Below, piece by piece: positions 1 to 9,719 of a stretch of 64,000 nt of DNA. The notes under the pieces are model-generated. The model did no database searches. It was not told the origin of the DNA and was given only the letters and a program-made list of their open reading frames with translations. The position numbers and the translations under genes were made by a program. Position 1 is the first letter of the stretch, and each line of letters starts with the position of its first letter. Origin of the DNA: Medicago truncatula (Eukaryota > Streptophyta > Magnoliopsida > Fabales > Fabaceae); contig NC_053046.1 in the NCBI RefSeq assembly GCF_003473485.1, positions 19,496,001 through 19,560,000 on the forward strand, read 5' to 3'.

Positions 1-1080
1 GCGTGTTATCTTTAGGATTGATCTGTAGGATTAAAGTAGGCCCTGAAAACCCAAAATTTTACTAGTTTCATTGGCTTTTCTAATTACCACTTCTTATAGA
101 GGTTAGGAAGTTTCAGGTTTGAATTATTTTCGTCATCACACTTTCTTTAGACAACGTATTACATGACTCTGGTTGGTCCTACAATAGTTATTTTAAGAAA
201 CTTTGTACGAGTTTTATCGTTGGGATTCATTACATCAAAGTAGCACCACATAAGTTCTTTGGTTTCTTAAAAGATAATTCCAATAAAGACGAAGGGGGGA
301 TTCAAAGATACCATAATTGTCATTAATCATCTGAATCACAAAAACCTAATCTTGCATTCGGAATGACAATTCAACCTTGCAATTCTATTCACTTTTTATT
401 ACTTTCGCCTTTGAAATAAGTTTTAATAATTACTAAGTTGAATGACAATCCTTGTAGAGAACGATAAACTTACTACTTTATTATTTGTTACGATTTGGTG
501 CACTTGCAAATTTAGTCCATCATCGTACATATGATGTAAATTCTTGTATATAGTTGGTACAGTTGTAAAAAGTCAATAAATGTTCCTTTATTCAAAGTCT
601 TTTTTAACAATTCCTACAAAACAAAATAAATATTTTAACTTGGCCTTATTACATCCTTTGAAAGACATTAGTGATCCATGTTTGAACAAAGACTCTTTCA
701 TAACTTGACTAATGCAAAAGTTTAAAATGATCAACACAATTCAAACCCCCATTTTCTTGTTTTTCCTTCACCTTTAAAAGAGCTTTCAATATATTGGTTT
801 AAGTAATTGTTGTAATTAATAATTATTTAAATATGTAAAATATATAATATTAATATTTTTTTAATTATTTTTTGTATGAATTATTATATTTAATTGTTGT
901 ATAATTTATTAGGTTAAGTCAACTACATTTTTAATAAAAAACTTAACAATATATTTTATTTTCTAATTTATGAATTTATACGTTTTTATAGATAAATTTA
1001 TTGAATAAATTTTCAAAATTAATTAAAAAAAATATTTTTTATTATTTAAATCATTATATTACAAAAAAAAAAAAATAGTA
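1..1080. other. AT-rich intergenic DNA with LTR-like remnant
   Basis: No gene seen. Bases 461-527 resemble 14766-14834 (shared run around ttggtgcacttgc). Such tracts are typical of the 3' end of Ty3/gypsy LTRs in legumes, so this is probably an old LTR relic. The rest is AT-rich, with no coding potential or terminal repeats that I can see. Confidence 0.35.
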
Positions 1081-1384
1081 CTACCTCCGTCCCTAATTAT
1101 AAGGCCCTTTTGAAAAAATAACGGGAATTAAGAATTTAAGATAGTGAATATTTGTATTAAATATGTTTGTAATTACCATTGTTTTTACAATTTTATCCTT
1201 TAAGAAAGAGGGTTGGCTTATGTTTTCAACATTATATTTATTGCTGATTGAAGAAAAAGATGTATAATAAATAGGGGCATGTGTGTAAAGAAATAATTAA
1301 TATAGTTGGAAATAGTAAATGGGTCTTATAAAAAGGGACAAAAAAAAAATCTCAAAAGGGTCTTATAATTAGGGACGGAGGTAG
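1081..1384. mobile_element. Stowaway-type (Tc1/mariner) MITE
   Basis: The element begins CTACCTCCGTCCC and ends with its inverse GGGACGGAGGTAG. The terminal inverted repeats run about 27 bp (shared ATTATAAG part). It is flanked by TA on both sides (1079-1080 and 1385-1386), the mariner target duplication. It is 304 bp long with no ORF, so non-autonomous. Confidence 0.9.
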
Positions 1385-1490
1385 TAATAAAAATCACATC
1401 ACGTTGGAACCATAAAAAATAATTTATAGTATTTTATGTTCCGTGAGGAAAAACACTATTGATTACAATTTATAGTAAATTATAAAATAA

Positions 1491-2333
1491 GGGTGTTGCT
1501 AACCGGTGCCTCCGAAGCATTGATTAGGGAACAATAATATTAATGTGTCTCATTTAATTTCATTCAATTAAAGTGAAAAGTTTATCAACTTAATTAAAAT
1601 AGGAAAACGCTGCATTTAATATCTTTAGAAAGATACTATTCCTTTCATTTTTTTTTCTTGTGAACTTTTTAGAATCCTTTTTTTTTTAGTCCCCTTGCTT
1701 CCTTTCATATCTTAACAATTTTTTCTCTTCTTGTGAATTTTACTCCAACCGAGTTTTTTTTTCAATGATTTTTTTAATCATTTTTTTCTTGCAAGCCAAT
1801 TCACTGTAAAGCCTATACTCAAACCAATTTTTTTCCATAACTTTTTTTCGGTGAAAAAAACTATTGTTTTTTTTTTTTTTAATTAAAAGCTGTAGAAATA
1901 ATTAAAATAAGACAAACACTAGTCCAAAATAAATTTGCAATTACAAAGATAAAACATATCCAATTAAAGTATGAAATACAAAATCATATTGATGGAGTTT
2001 AATGAATATTGAATACAACCATTCGTATTTTAATTAAGTTGACCAATTTTTCATTTTAATTAAAGTAAATTAAGTGGAACCAAGTTGCTTGGGCTCCAGT
2101 GGCAAGGAGCTCCTTCCAAGGACGTATCCGGGGAATACCGGGTTAGATTCCCAGGGGGAACAACACTTGGCCAGTGCGCATGCCTCTACGCATGAGCCGG
2201 ATTAGTCGTTCACCATTGGTGGGTTGGAAACCAGTGCGAAAGCCAAAAAAAATAAAATAAATTAAGTGGAATCAATTATTTTTATTGTTCCTTAACCAGT
2301 GCCCCTGGGCAGGGGCACTGGATAGCATTACCA
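1491..2333. mobile_element. Mutator-like TIR element, split by a SINE
   Basis: The left end (GGGTGTTGCTAACCGGTGCC...AGGGAACAAT) and the inverted right end (ATTGTTCCTTAACCAGTGCC...GCATTACC) pair over about 45 bp. The 9 bp ATAAAATAA flanks the element at 1482-1490 and 2334-2342, as expected for Mutator-type insertion. The right terminus contains an extra perfect hairpin (2296-2321). A SINE sits inside. The element ends about 20 bp upstream of the TATA box of the aspartic protease gene. Confidence 0.7.
2080..2257 (+). mobile_element. tRNA-derived SINE
   Basis: A 14 bp target duplication, TAAATTAAGTGGAA, lies at 2066-2079 and 2258-2271. The body has a Pol III B-box-like motif (GGGTTAGATTCCC) near 2140 and ends in an A-rich tail. 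It is nested inside the Mutator-like element. Confidence 0.8.
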
Positions 2334-2363
2334 ATAAAATAATATAATTGTTGAATGATAATC

Positions 2364-2372
2364 CTATAAATA
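2364..2372 (+). promoter_or_regulatory. TATA box of aspartic protease gene
   Basis: CTATAAATA lies 19 bp before the first in-frame ATG (2383) and 55 bp before the next (2419). Transcription normally starts about 30 bp downstream of a TATA box, so the 2383 ATG probably lies outside the mRNA. The start at 2419 or 2434 is preferred. Confidence 0.55.
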
Positions 2373-2418
2373 CAACCTTACAATGCCTTCGTGGTCACAA
2401 ACCACAAATATTGATCTC

Positions 2419-3738
2419 ATGGTTATTTTAACAATGAGATTTTATTCATCTTTTGTTCTTCTACTATTTTGCTTTTGTAGATTATCTCTCACTAAGACTC
2501 AAAACCATGGCTTTAATGTAGAACTCATCCATCCAATCTCCTCAAGATCACCATTTTACAATCCTAAAGAAACTCAAATCCAACGAATTTCAAGTATTTT
2601 GAACTATTCCATCAACCGTGTTCGTTATCTCAACCATGTGTTTTCTTTTTCCCCAAATAAAATTCAAGATGTGCCTTTATCATCATTTATGGGTGCTGGA
2701 TATGTAATGAGTTATTCAATTGGTACCCCTCCATTTCAACTTTACAGTCTTATTGATACAGGAAATGATAACATTTGGTTTCAATGTAAGCCGTGCAAAC
2801 CATGTTTAAACCAAACATCACCAATGTTTCACCCTTCAAAATCATCAACCTACAAAACCATTCCATGCACTTCTCCCATATGCAAAAATGCAGATGGGCA
2901 TTGCTCTTCCAAAGATTAAAAGATATGTGAATATAAATATACATATGGTGATGGGTATTCGCAAGGAGATCTTGGTGTCGACACTCTTACTTTGAACTCT
3001 AACAATGGCACTCCTATCTCATTCAAAAATATTGTGATTGGATGTGGGCATAGAAATCAGGGGCCATTAGAGGGGTATGTCTCAGGAAATATTGGCCTTG
3101 CACGCGGGCCTTTGTCTTTTATATCCCAATTGAATTCTTCAATTGGTGGAAAATTTTCTTATTGTCTAGTTCCATTATTTTCGAAGGAAAACGTTTCAAG
3201 CAAATTACATTTTGGAGATAAATCAACGGTTTCTGGACTTGGAACTGTTTCAACTCCCATAAAAGAGGAAAATGGTTACTTTGTAAGTTTGGAAGCATTT
3301 AGTGTGGGAGATCACATTATAAAACTGGAGAACTCTGATAACCGTGGAAATTCCATCATTGATTCAGGAACAACGATGACTATTTTACCAAAGGACGTTT
3401 ATTCTAGGTTAGAATCTGTAGTGTTGGATATGGTTAAGTTAAAGCGTGTTAAGGATCCCAGTCAACAGTTCAATCTTTGCTATCAAACGACATCAACAAC
3501 ATTACTGACGAAGGTTCTAATAATCACTGCACATTTTAGTGGGTCGGAGGTCCATTTGAATGCTCTAAACACCTTTTATCCAATTACTGACGAAGTTATC
3601 TGCTTTGCTTTTGTTTCTGGTGGAAATTTTTCTAGTCTTGCGATATTTGGTAATGTAGTGCAACAAAACTTTTTAGTTGGATTTGACCTAAATAAAAAGA
3701 CTATATCCTTTAAACCCACGGATTGTACCAAACATTGA
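2419..3738 (+). pseudogene. CDR1/nepenthesin-type aspartic protease, one in-frame stop
   Basis: Secreted A1-family pepsin-like endopeptidase; relatives such as CDR1 act in the apoplast in defence. One reading frame runs from 2419 to 3738 but is cut by a TAA at 2917-2919. The protein resumes in the same frame immediately after it (the conserved Y-GDG flap region follows). Both catalytic motifs remain: D-T-G about codon 125 (counting from 2383) and D-S-G-T-T about codon 327. The Cys-rich nepenthesin insert (KPCKPC...PC...IC) follows the first Asp, and a hydrophobic signal peptide follows the start. No intron is needed, as is usual in this subfamily. Apart from the stop the frame is clean, so the lesion looks recent, or it could be a sequencing error or allele-specific change. 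Called a pseudogene with that reservation. Confidence 0.85.
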
Positions 3739-3943
3739 GTTTATGTATGATTATGGTGGTAGATTAAATCAATAATAATACTAAAAGTAATTTTTATAGT
3801 GCTTCATGATATTATTGTACATTTCAATATGGTCGATAAATGAATCCCTTTATTTCTAACCATAACTTGTTGAAAACCCTCCCCGTCCCGTCTTATAAAT
3901 GTGCGCATCCAACCAAATGATGAAATTTTTTCCACTAAACTAA

Positions 3944-4830
3944 GTTTACCACACATAACCACATAGACTAATTTCCGACGAATGTGCAATAACTGCTTGC
4001 CCATTCCCAAAAATACTCCAATTTTCTATGTTTATTTATATTACCAATGGTTGAATTAAATTTTACATATTTTTCCGATGTGTCCTTTAAATGCATACTC
4101 CCTCCATTTTTGTCTTTTGATGTTTTAGGACTTCAATTAAATTTCAAAATATTTAATGTTTTAATATATTTAATATTTTTTCCCAAGGTCACCCTTGTTG
4201 AAAAAGACACCATAAACTTTTAAATGACTTATGACATTTGACTTATCGTATGTGAATTTAATTATAAATAAAAACTTTTTACCCTAAAAAATACAAATAT
4301 TTATATACTTTAATTACTTCTTAAGACTTGTGCCAAGAGTTAAAACATCAAAAAATAAAAAAAATGAAGGGAGTATTTGTACTCTAAATCACACATAATC
4401 ACACACGATTTTAAGATCAAGGTATGCACCCCCATATTTTTTGTAATTTCTGGAATAAGATAAGGAAATAAAATATACTAAATTAAAAATACGGATTAAG
4501 ATAAGGAAATAAAATATACTTTCCCATGTATATAAAATAAATGTTTGCGCCTTTCTCTATAATACTCTTATTTCCTATATGTATATTACTAATGACTGCA
4601 ATAAATTTTACATCTTTTTCCAATGTGTTTTGTGCTTCTCTAATTATAACTATAACTAGCCCACTTTTCGACACTAACCACACATAACCATACACACCAC
4701 TTTGTCATGTACACGCAATAATTGCTTGTGCCTATTCCCTATATTACTCCATTTTCCTATGTTTATATTATCTATGGTTCCATTAAATTCAACAACTATT
4801 TCCAATGTGTTTTGCTCCTCTTTCCGCACA
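3944..4830. repeat. Three diverged ~150-220 bp repeats, interrupted by a MITE
   Basis: Copies near 3944-4085, 4530-4690 and 4684-4830 share CACACATAACCA, a TGCTTG..CCTATTCCC segment, CTATGTTTAT, and an end resembling TTTCCAATGTGT. The Stowaway-like MITE at 4098-4373 lies between the first and second copies. I see no coding capacity and no known family name. Confidence 0.55.
4098..4373. mobile_element. Stowaway-like MITE
   Basis: It begins CTCCCTCC and ends GGAGGGAG-like (GAAGGGAG). The TIRs extend about 30 bp through a TTTTGATGTTTTA motif. TA target duplications lie at 4096-4097 and 4374-4375. It is 276 bp long with no ORF. Confidence 0.8.
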
Positions 4831-4871
4831 CATAATACGCGTAATGACATAAATGTCGATGGAAAACACAA

Positions 4872-6171
4872 GATAAAATGTTTAAATTAATTGTGTTCAT
4901 AATTTTAAACACTTTTTATTTATTTATTTACTTACTTCCATTTAGGCAACTTGTTTACTAATTGTTGGAAGCAATAAGGGAATGCATTTCTTAGATGTTG
5001 TTTTGAGCTTGATCATATTCCATTGTCAATTGAAACTTATCAGTTGACAGAGTAATAGGATTAAGTTCAAAAGAATATATTTGAATGCATTCCTTTATGT
5101 CCTTACTCATCTTATATGAATGAATTTGATGTGAGAGCATGTATAGTTGATTTGATATAATACAAAATGTGTTCTCTTCATTATTTTGAGTTTTCATAGA
5201 GACTTGCAATTTTTTACACCAAGTATAAGATATTTCAATGCCAACATTTTCGACAAACTTTCATGAATTTAATTTAAATCCAACATCATGATGATATCAC
5301 ATCCTTATGGAGAATGTAATGTAACGCAACACTTCGTTTATTGCCCGATTTGAACGAAGATCGAATTAAAACTAAATAAATTTGTAGTATTATATTATTT
5401 GGAATTGATTTTGCACATTCTTGTGTATTTTTAGTTAGGATTTATTTTGGAAATGAATGAATTGATCTTTCAAAGACATGCTTGCCATTGATCAAATGAA
5501 TGTCTTAAAAAAAATGTAGTGAATGATTGGAAATTAAAAAAAATGAACATAAGGTATTGAGAATGAATGAATGTAGTGATAGCCGATGATGAATATTGTG
5601 AAAAATGCATGTTTAGTGGCTTAAAAAAACATCTTTGGCATGGACGATTTTACCCCCCAGTTAGCCCGAGCACGCGCCCGGGATCAACCCATACTTTCTT
5701 TGTATCGCTACGAAAAATTTACAAGAAATTTGACTTTTAGTGACGGCCAAAATCCGTCACTATAGGGAAAATTTCCGTAGCTAAATCTGTCTGTCATTGC
5801 CAAATGACTGTCATTGCATGTTTTCCACCTTTACCTACGGAAAAAACCGTAGGTAATTCTAAGGAGACCATTTTAAAAACATTATGGACCTCTACCTACG
5901 GTTGCGGCTGTCACTAAAACTTATCGTTGTTTTATTTTGCCTAGGCTCCAAAAAAATTCTGGCTCTGCCACTGATCTTTGTCAAGACACTTTATGATATC
6001 AGATTGAGTGTGAAACAAGTTTTCAAGTTCTCTTATGGCAAGACACTTTCAGCTTATAGTGTTTCTACTTTGTTTGACTCTTCCTTTCATTGTTCATGCT
6101 CAGAACAACCAATCAGGTTTGATAGTCTCATCTCATAACATATTATTCTACACATAAGACTGTTTAATGTG
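4872..6171. other. Intergenic DNA with transposon remnants
   Basis: No gene seen. Around 5730-5925 are repeated TAGTGACGG / CCGTCAC / CTACGG motifs on both strands, like CACTA subterminal repeats. Near 5960-5974 TGGCTCTGCCACTG looks like one end of a hAT-type TIR with no visible partner. The short ORFs here lack domain features. Confidence 0.3.
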
Positions 6172-6179
6172 CTTAGAAC

Positions 6180-6748
6180 CAGTGGCGGAGCTAGAAAAAA
6201 AAGTTCGGGTGGGCCACTAAAATTAATTATAATATATAAACACAAATTAAAGTTGTAATACGCATAAAGTACGAAGTTGAAATGACAGAATTTGACTAAA
6301 AAGTTTGGGTGAATACTTAAATAATTACATATTTAACAACTACTATAAATTATGAAACTTTTTTTTGTACATTACAACTGTTAACTAGAGAATTTTCAGT
6401 TGACAGGACAATATGCGGGAGATTTGAAACCCATGCAAATCTGAAGGTCTATAAGCCTCCGCTAACATGCGTATAAGTATAAAAAAAAATCATGTATGTC
6501 ACTTTTAAAATCTCGGAAAACTATAACCGTTGAAAAATTGTTTAATGTCTCGCAAAACAGACCTATAATTAAATTATTTAAATTTTTCGAGTGGGCCACT
6601 ACACCACTTTGCGGGAATTTGGATCAACCAAAATCTAGAACCGACACAAAATTGTATAAAATGTTGCAAAATAGATCTATAATCGTTAATTTTTTATTTT
6701 TCCGGGTGGGCCGTGGCCCACCTTAGCCCATGAAGGGCTCCGCCACTG
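6180..6748. mobile_element. Non-autonomous hAT element
   Basis: Terminal inverted repeats are CAGTGGCGGAGC at the left and GCTCCGCCACTG at the right. The 8 bp CTTAGAAC is duplicated exactly at 6172-6179 and 6749-6756, as for the hAT superfamily. Length is 569 bp with no transposase; an internal 76-codon ORF is not recognisable. Confidence 0.85.
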
Positions 6749-7004
6749 CTTAGAACATGTGTACGTTTTATTTAATTATTTGACAAAAAATTATGCCTCA
6801 CCGATATTGAGAGTCCAGATACGCCCTTGGGTTCACTTGACATGACCGAATCAAACCAGACTAGGGTTCCCGGTAAACTGGCCGGATCGTTTTTTAAAAT
6901 ATTGCATCTAACTTCAACGTTCAACATATTTAAGTTACAAGTTAAAATAACAATTGGTTAACCAACTGCTCAAAAAATTTAAACTGATACGGATGTACTT
7001 TGCA

Positions 7005-7012
7005 CTATATAA
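7005..7012 (+). promoter_or_regulatory. TATA box of DMP gene
   Basis: CTATATAA lies 79 bp upstream of the DMP start codon, predicting a 5' leader of about 50 nt. Confidence 0.6.
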
Positions 7013-7090
7013 CCAACATTCAAATCCATTTCATTGATTCACAATCACCAATATTGTATCACATCACACGCTCTTCACAAATAATCAAAT

Positions 7091-7747
7091 ATGGAACAAA
7101 CTCAACAAGAAATTGGGATCAAAGTCTACAATGCAACTCCTCCACCACAAGAGGCCATAGGCGGCGTCACACACCAGCCTTTCGATCCACCGGAACCTGG
7201 CAAGAAACGTCGCGCCATAATGGCAAAAGGTGTCCAAAAAACCCTCTCAAAAACATCCTTACTCGGAAACTTCCTTCCAACAGGAACACTCATAACATTC
7301 GAAATGGTCCTTCCTTCAATCTACCGAAATGGTCAATGCACTCATGTTCATACCATCATGATCCATTTCCTCTTAATCATGTGTGCACTCTCTTGTTTCT
7401 TCTTTCACTTTACCGACAGTTTTCACGGCGCGGATGGTAACGTTTACTATGGTTTTGCTACTCGGAACGGGTTGTCTGTTTTTAAACCGGGACTCACTGT
7501 TTTGGTTCCTAATGATGACAAGTACAAAGTTGGGTTTCAAGATTTCGTGCATGCGGTTATGTCGGTTATGGTGTTTGTGGCTATCGCTTTTTCGGATTAT
7601 AGGGTTACTAATTGTTTATTTCCTGGACATGAAAAAGAGATGGATCAAGTTATGGAGAGTTTTCCTTTGATGGTTGGAATAATTTGTAGCGGTTTGTTCC
7701 TTATTTTTCCTACTTCAAGGCATGGAATTGGATGCATGTCTTCCTAA
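7091..7747 (+). CDS. DMP8/9: DUF679 membrane protein, DMP8/DMP9-type
   Basis: A 218-residue, intronless DMP protein. Four hydrophobic segments fit the DUF679 fold: about 57-77, 88-108, 152-168 and 190-208. They follow a proline-rich, soluble N-terminus (1-40) with a basic GKKRR stretch. Diagnostic blocks include GVQKTLSKTSLLGNFLPTGT, FEMVLPSIYR, the FFFHFTDSF stretch after TM2, FVHAVMSVMVF and KEMDQVMESFPLMVGI. The DMP8/9 branch of Arabidopsis is sperm-cell specific; it helps gamete membranes fuse at double fertilisation, and its loss gives maternal haploids. Assignment to that branch rests on my recall of the Arabidopsis sequences, including the N-terminal G-I-K/R-V-Y motif. The reading frame is intact, and the start is supported by a TATA box and family N-terminus. 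Expression cannot be judged from sequence. Confidence 0.93.
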   Translation: MEQTQQEIGIKVYNATPPPQEAIGGVTHQPFDPPEPGKKRRAIMAKGVQKTLSKTSLLGNFLPTGTLITFEMVLPSIYRNGQCTHVHTIMIHFLLIMCALSCFFFHFTDSFHGADGNVYYGFATRNGLSVFKPGLTVLVPNDDKYKVGFQDFVHAVMSVMVFVAIAFSDYRVTNCLFPGHEKEMDQVMESFPLMVGIICSGLFLIFPTSRHGIGCMSS

Positions 7748-8980
7748 TTTATTAGTATATATGTTTTCTATTTGTGTGCTTGTTTAATTTGTTTGCTAAC
7801 TTTATGTATATATATCTGTTTAATTTGTGACAAAACGATACAATGGCTGTGTAATTTTATAAATATTGATTCGAGCAAATTTAGTTCAGTTTTTTCACAA
7901 TCTTTCTGAGTCTATAACAATTGAATATGCGTAGCACTGGTTGCAGTTTGTGGTATTTCAATTTCATATCACTCTTCTACCCTGATTACACTTTCGATTA
8001 TTTTAAAATTCATTCATGTAAAAAATTATATATGTATATATGTATAATGAGTATATATTCATAGAAACCATAATTTTCAAATGTTTGAATTCAGCATTCA
8101 TGTAAACCATTATATCCAAATGTCTGAAATCAACATTCATGTAGTAGAATTCTCTGATTTTTTTTTTTTTTTTTCTTTTTTGCAAAAAAATATATTCATG
8201 TAGTAGAAAAAATAGATCTGGTAGATAGTAATAAATAATTCATAAATGTAGCAAAAAAATATATTCATGTTATAGACACTTAAAATAATTCATAATAGTA
8301 CTAGTAGGATATGGCATACTTAGGCAAAGATCACTCAGAGCAACAACTGACATTGTTGTCAAAATTCCAACTTAAATCATAAAATCCAGGATTTTGCGAT
8401 TTTCTTCACCTTCAACGACTTAAATCCATAGTAGAATCCCAAAATAAGCAAAATCCATCGATTTTGATTGCGACTTTACGATTTCTTATAAACTAAGTCA
8501 TTTATGACTATTTACCATTCATAACATATATTTGGTATTATTTTTTTTTTGGTAAAATCCATCGATTTTGATTGCGATTTTACAATTTTCTATAACGATT
8601 CTACAAAAGTCCTTGAGTGAAATCCTTCGATTTTGATTGCGATTTTATGAGTCCCAATTTTGCTTACTCCCTTTCGACCTGAAGTAAAATCCCGATTTTG
8701 ACTACCTTGACTGAAATTACATATATTATTAGTCAATTTGCTTACAGAATCAAATCCACCAGCACTAATATCTCTAGGCAAAGATTACTATGTGGAATGG
8801 CCAATACTAAGAGGATATAACGGATTTTATACTAGCATATAATTGAAATGGATTTCCTATAATTTACGTTTGTAAGTGGAATTGAAATAAAGAACATATA
8901 CATATGAATGTGCCGTGAAATAAGATGATGTATTCCCTTATCATATCATACTTATATCTAATCTTAATTAACATTGAACA
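7748..8980. other. Intergenic DNA with AAATCC/GATTTT repeats
   Basis: No gene seen. From about 8375 to 8700 the motif AAAATCCATCGATTTTGATTG and variants recur four to five times. Flanking stretches (TTGTCAAAATTCC near 8358 and GATTTTGACTACC near 8693) are roughly inverted, so this may be a decayed TIR element. Around 8005-8270 ATTCATGTA-type words repeat. I could not define ends. Confidence 0.3.
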
Positions 8981-8999
8981 GAACAAAAAAATAACTATA

Positions 9000-9449
9000 T
9001 GGATAAAAATTATTTATGCGATGGTAGACGGTTGGCTCAAAGAACTGTTTCGAGCTATGAAGCACGGATACGTACACCGACACCGGATACAACACGGACA
9101 CTGATACGCCGACACAGCTAATAATTTGAGAAAATCACATAATTTAGTGCAATTACAAGTGTCGGTGTCGTGTCAGTGTCGGACACGACATATGTCTAAC
9201 ACCGGGACACGCCTAATCCGAGGAGTGTACGTGTTTCATTGGAATCGAGTTGTGGACGTCTGGAAGAATCTCGACCAGGAAATATTTCTTGAAACCATGA
9301 CTGTGTTGAGAATCTTTTATTTCATCAAAAGAATTGGGTTCTGATTCTTGCGGCTGCGGCTGAGAGACTTGTGGTGGTGGTTGCAACGGTGGAAGAGGAG
9401 ACTTGGTTGATGGCTGCTTTAGTGTAGGAGATTTGTGCGGAGAATCCTT
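9000..9449 (-). pseudogene. Decayed copy of proline-rich gene B, split by a MITE
   Basis: Read on the minus strand, 9449 down to about 9243 follows the first 230 bp of gene B (15735 onward) closely. The promoter also matches (the shared GAGAGAGTGATCGATATA block, 9453-9475). The start codon is AAG instead of ATG (9449-9447), and one base is missing near 9305 (CAACACAG here, CAAGCACAG in B), shifting the frame. A 188 bp MITE-like insert (9055-9242) interrupts it; gene-B-like sequence resumes weakly to its left, ending near TCGAG. The left edge is uncertain. It was inactivated at several places. Confidence 0.75.
9055..9242. mobile_element. MITE with CACGGACAC-rich ends, inside pseudogene
   Basis: The left end (CTATGAAGCACGGATACG) and inverted right end (CGTGTTTCATTGG) are complementary. 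The interior is rich in GACACGG / CCGACAC words. Flanks TTTCGAG and AATCGAG look like a diverged target duplication in gene-B-type sequence. It is related to the elements at 55265 and 58378. Confidence 0.55.
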
Positions 9450-9719
9450 GAATCTTATATATCGATCACTCTCTCAATTATGTAATGTTTAGTGGTTTCT
9501 TGGAGAGAAAGTATGTGGAAAATATTTTATGTCATATTGATAGATATAGTTAGTTAGTATGCATTACTAGTACTGAATCTCTTGATCAATTTAAAACACC
9601 TTAATTATTTGGTTAATGTTTTTATGTTTCTAGTACTAATTGTTCTAGACTTGCTTTAATTCTTCTTTCAGTGAGTTTTGATGTTAACTAATAAAAGCCT
9701 TTCTGTTATATAACTCTTG

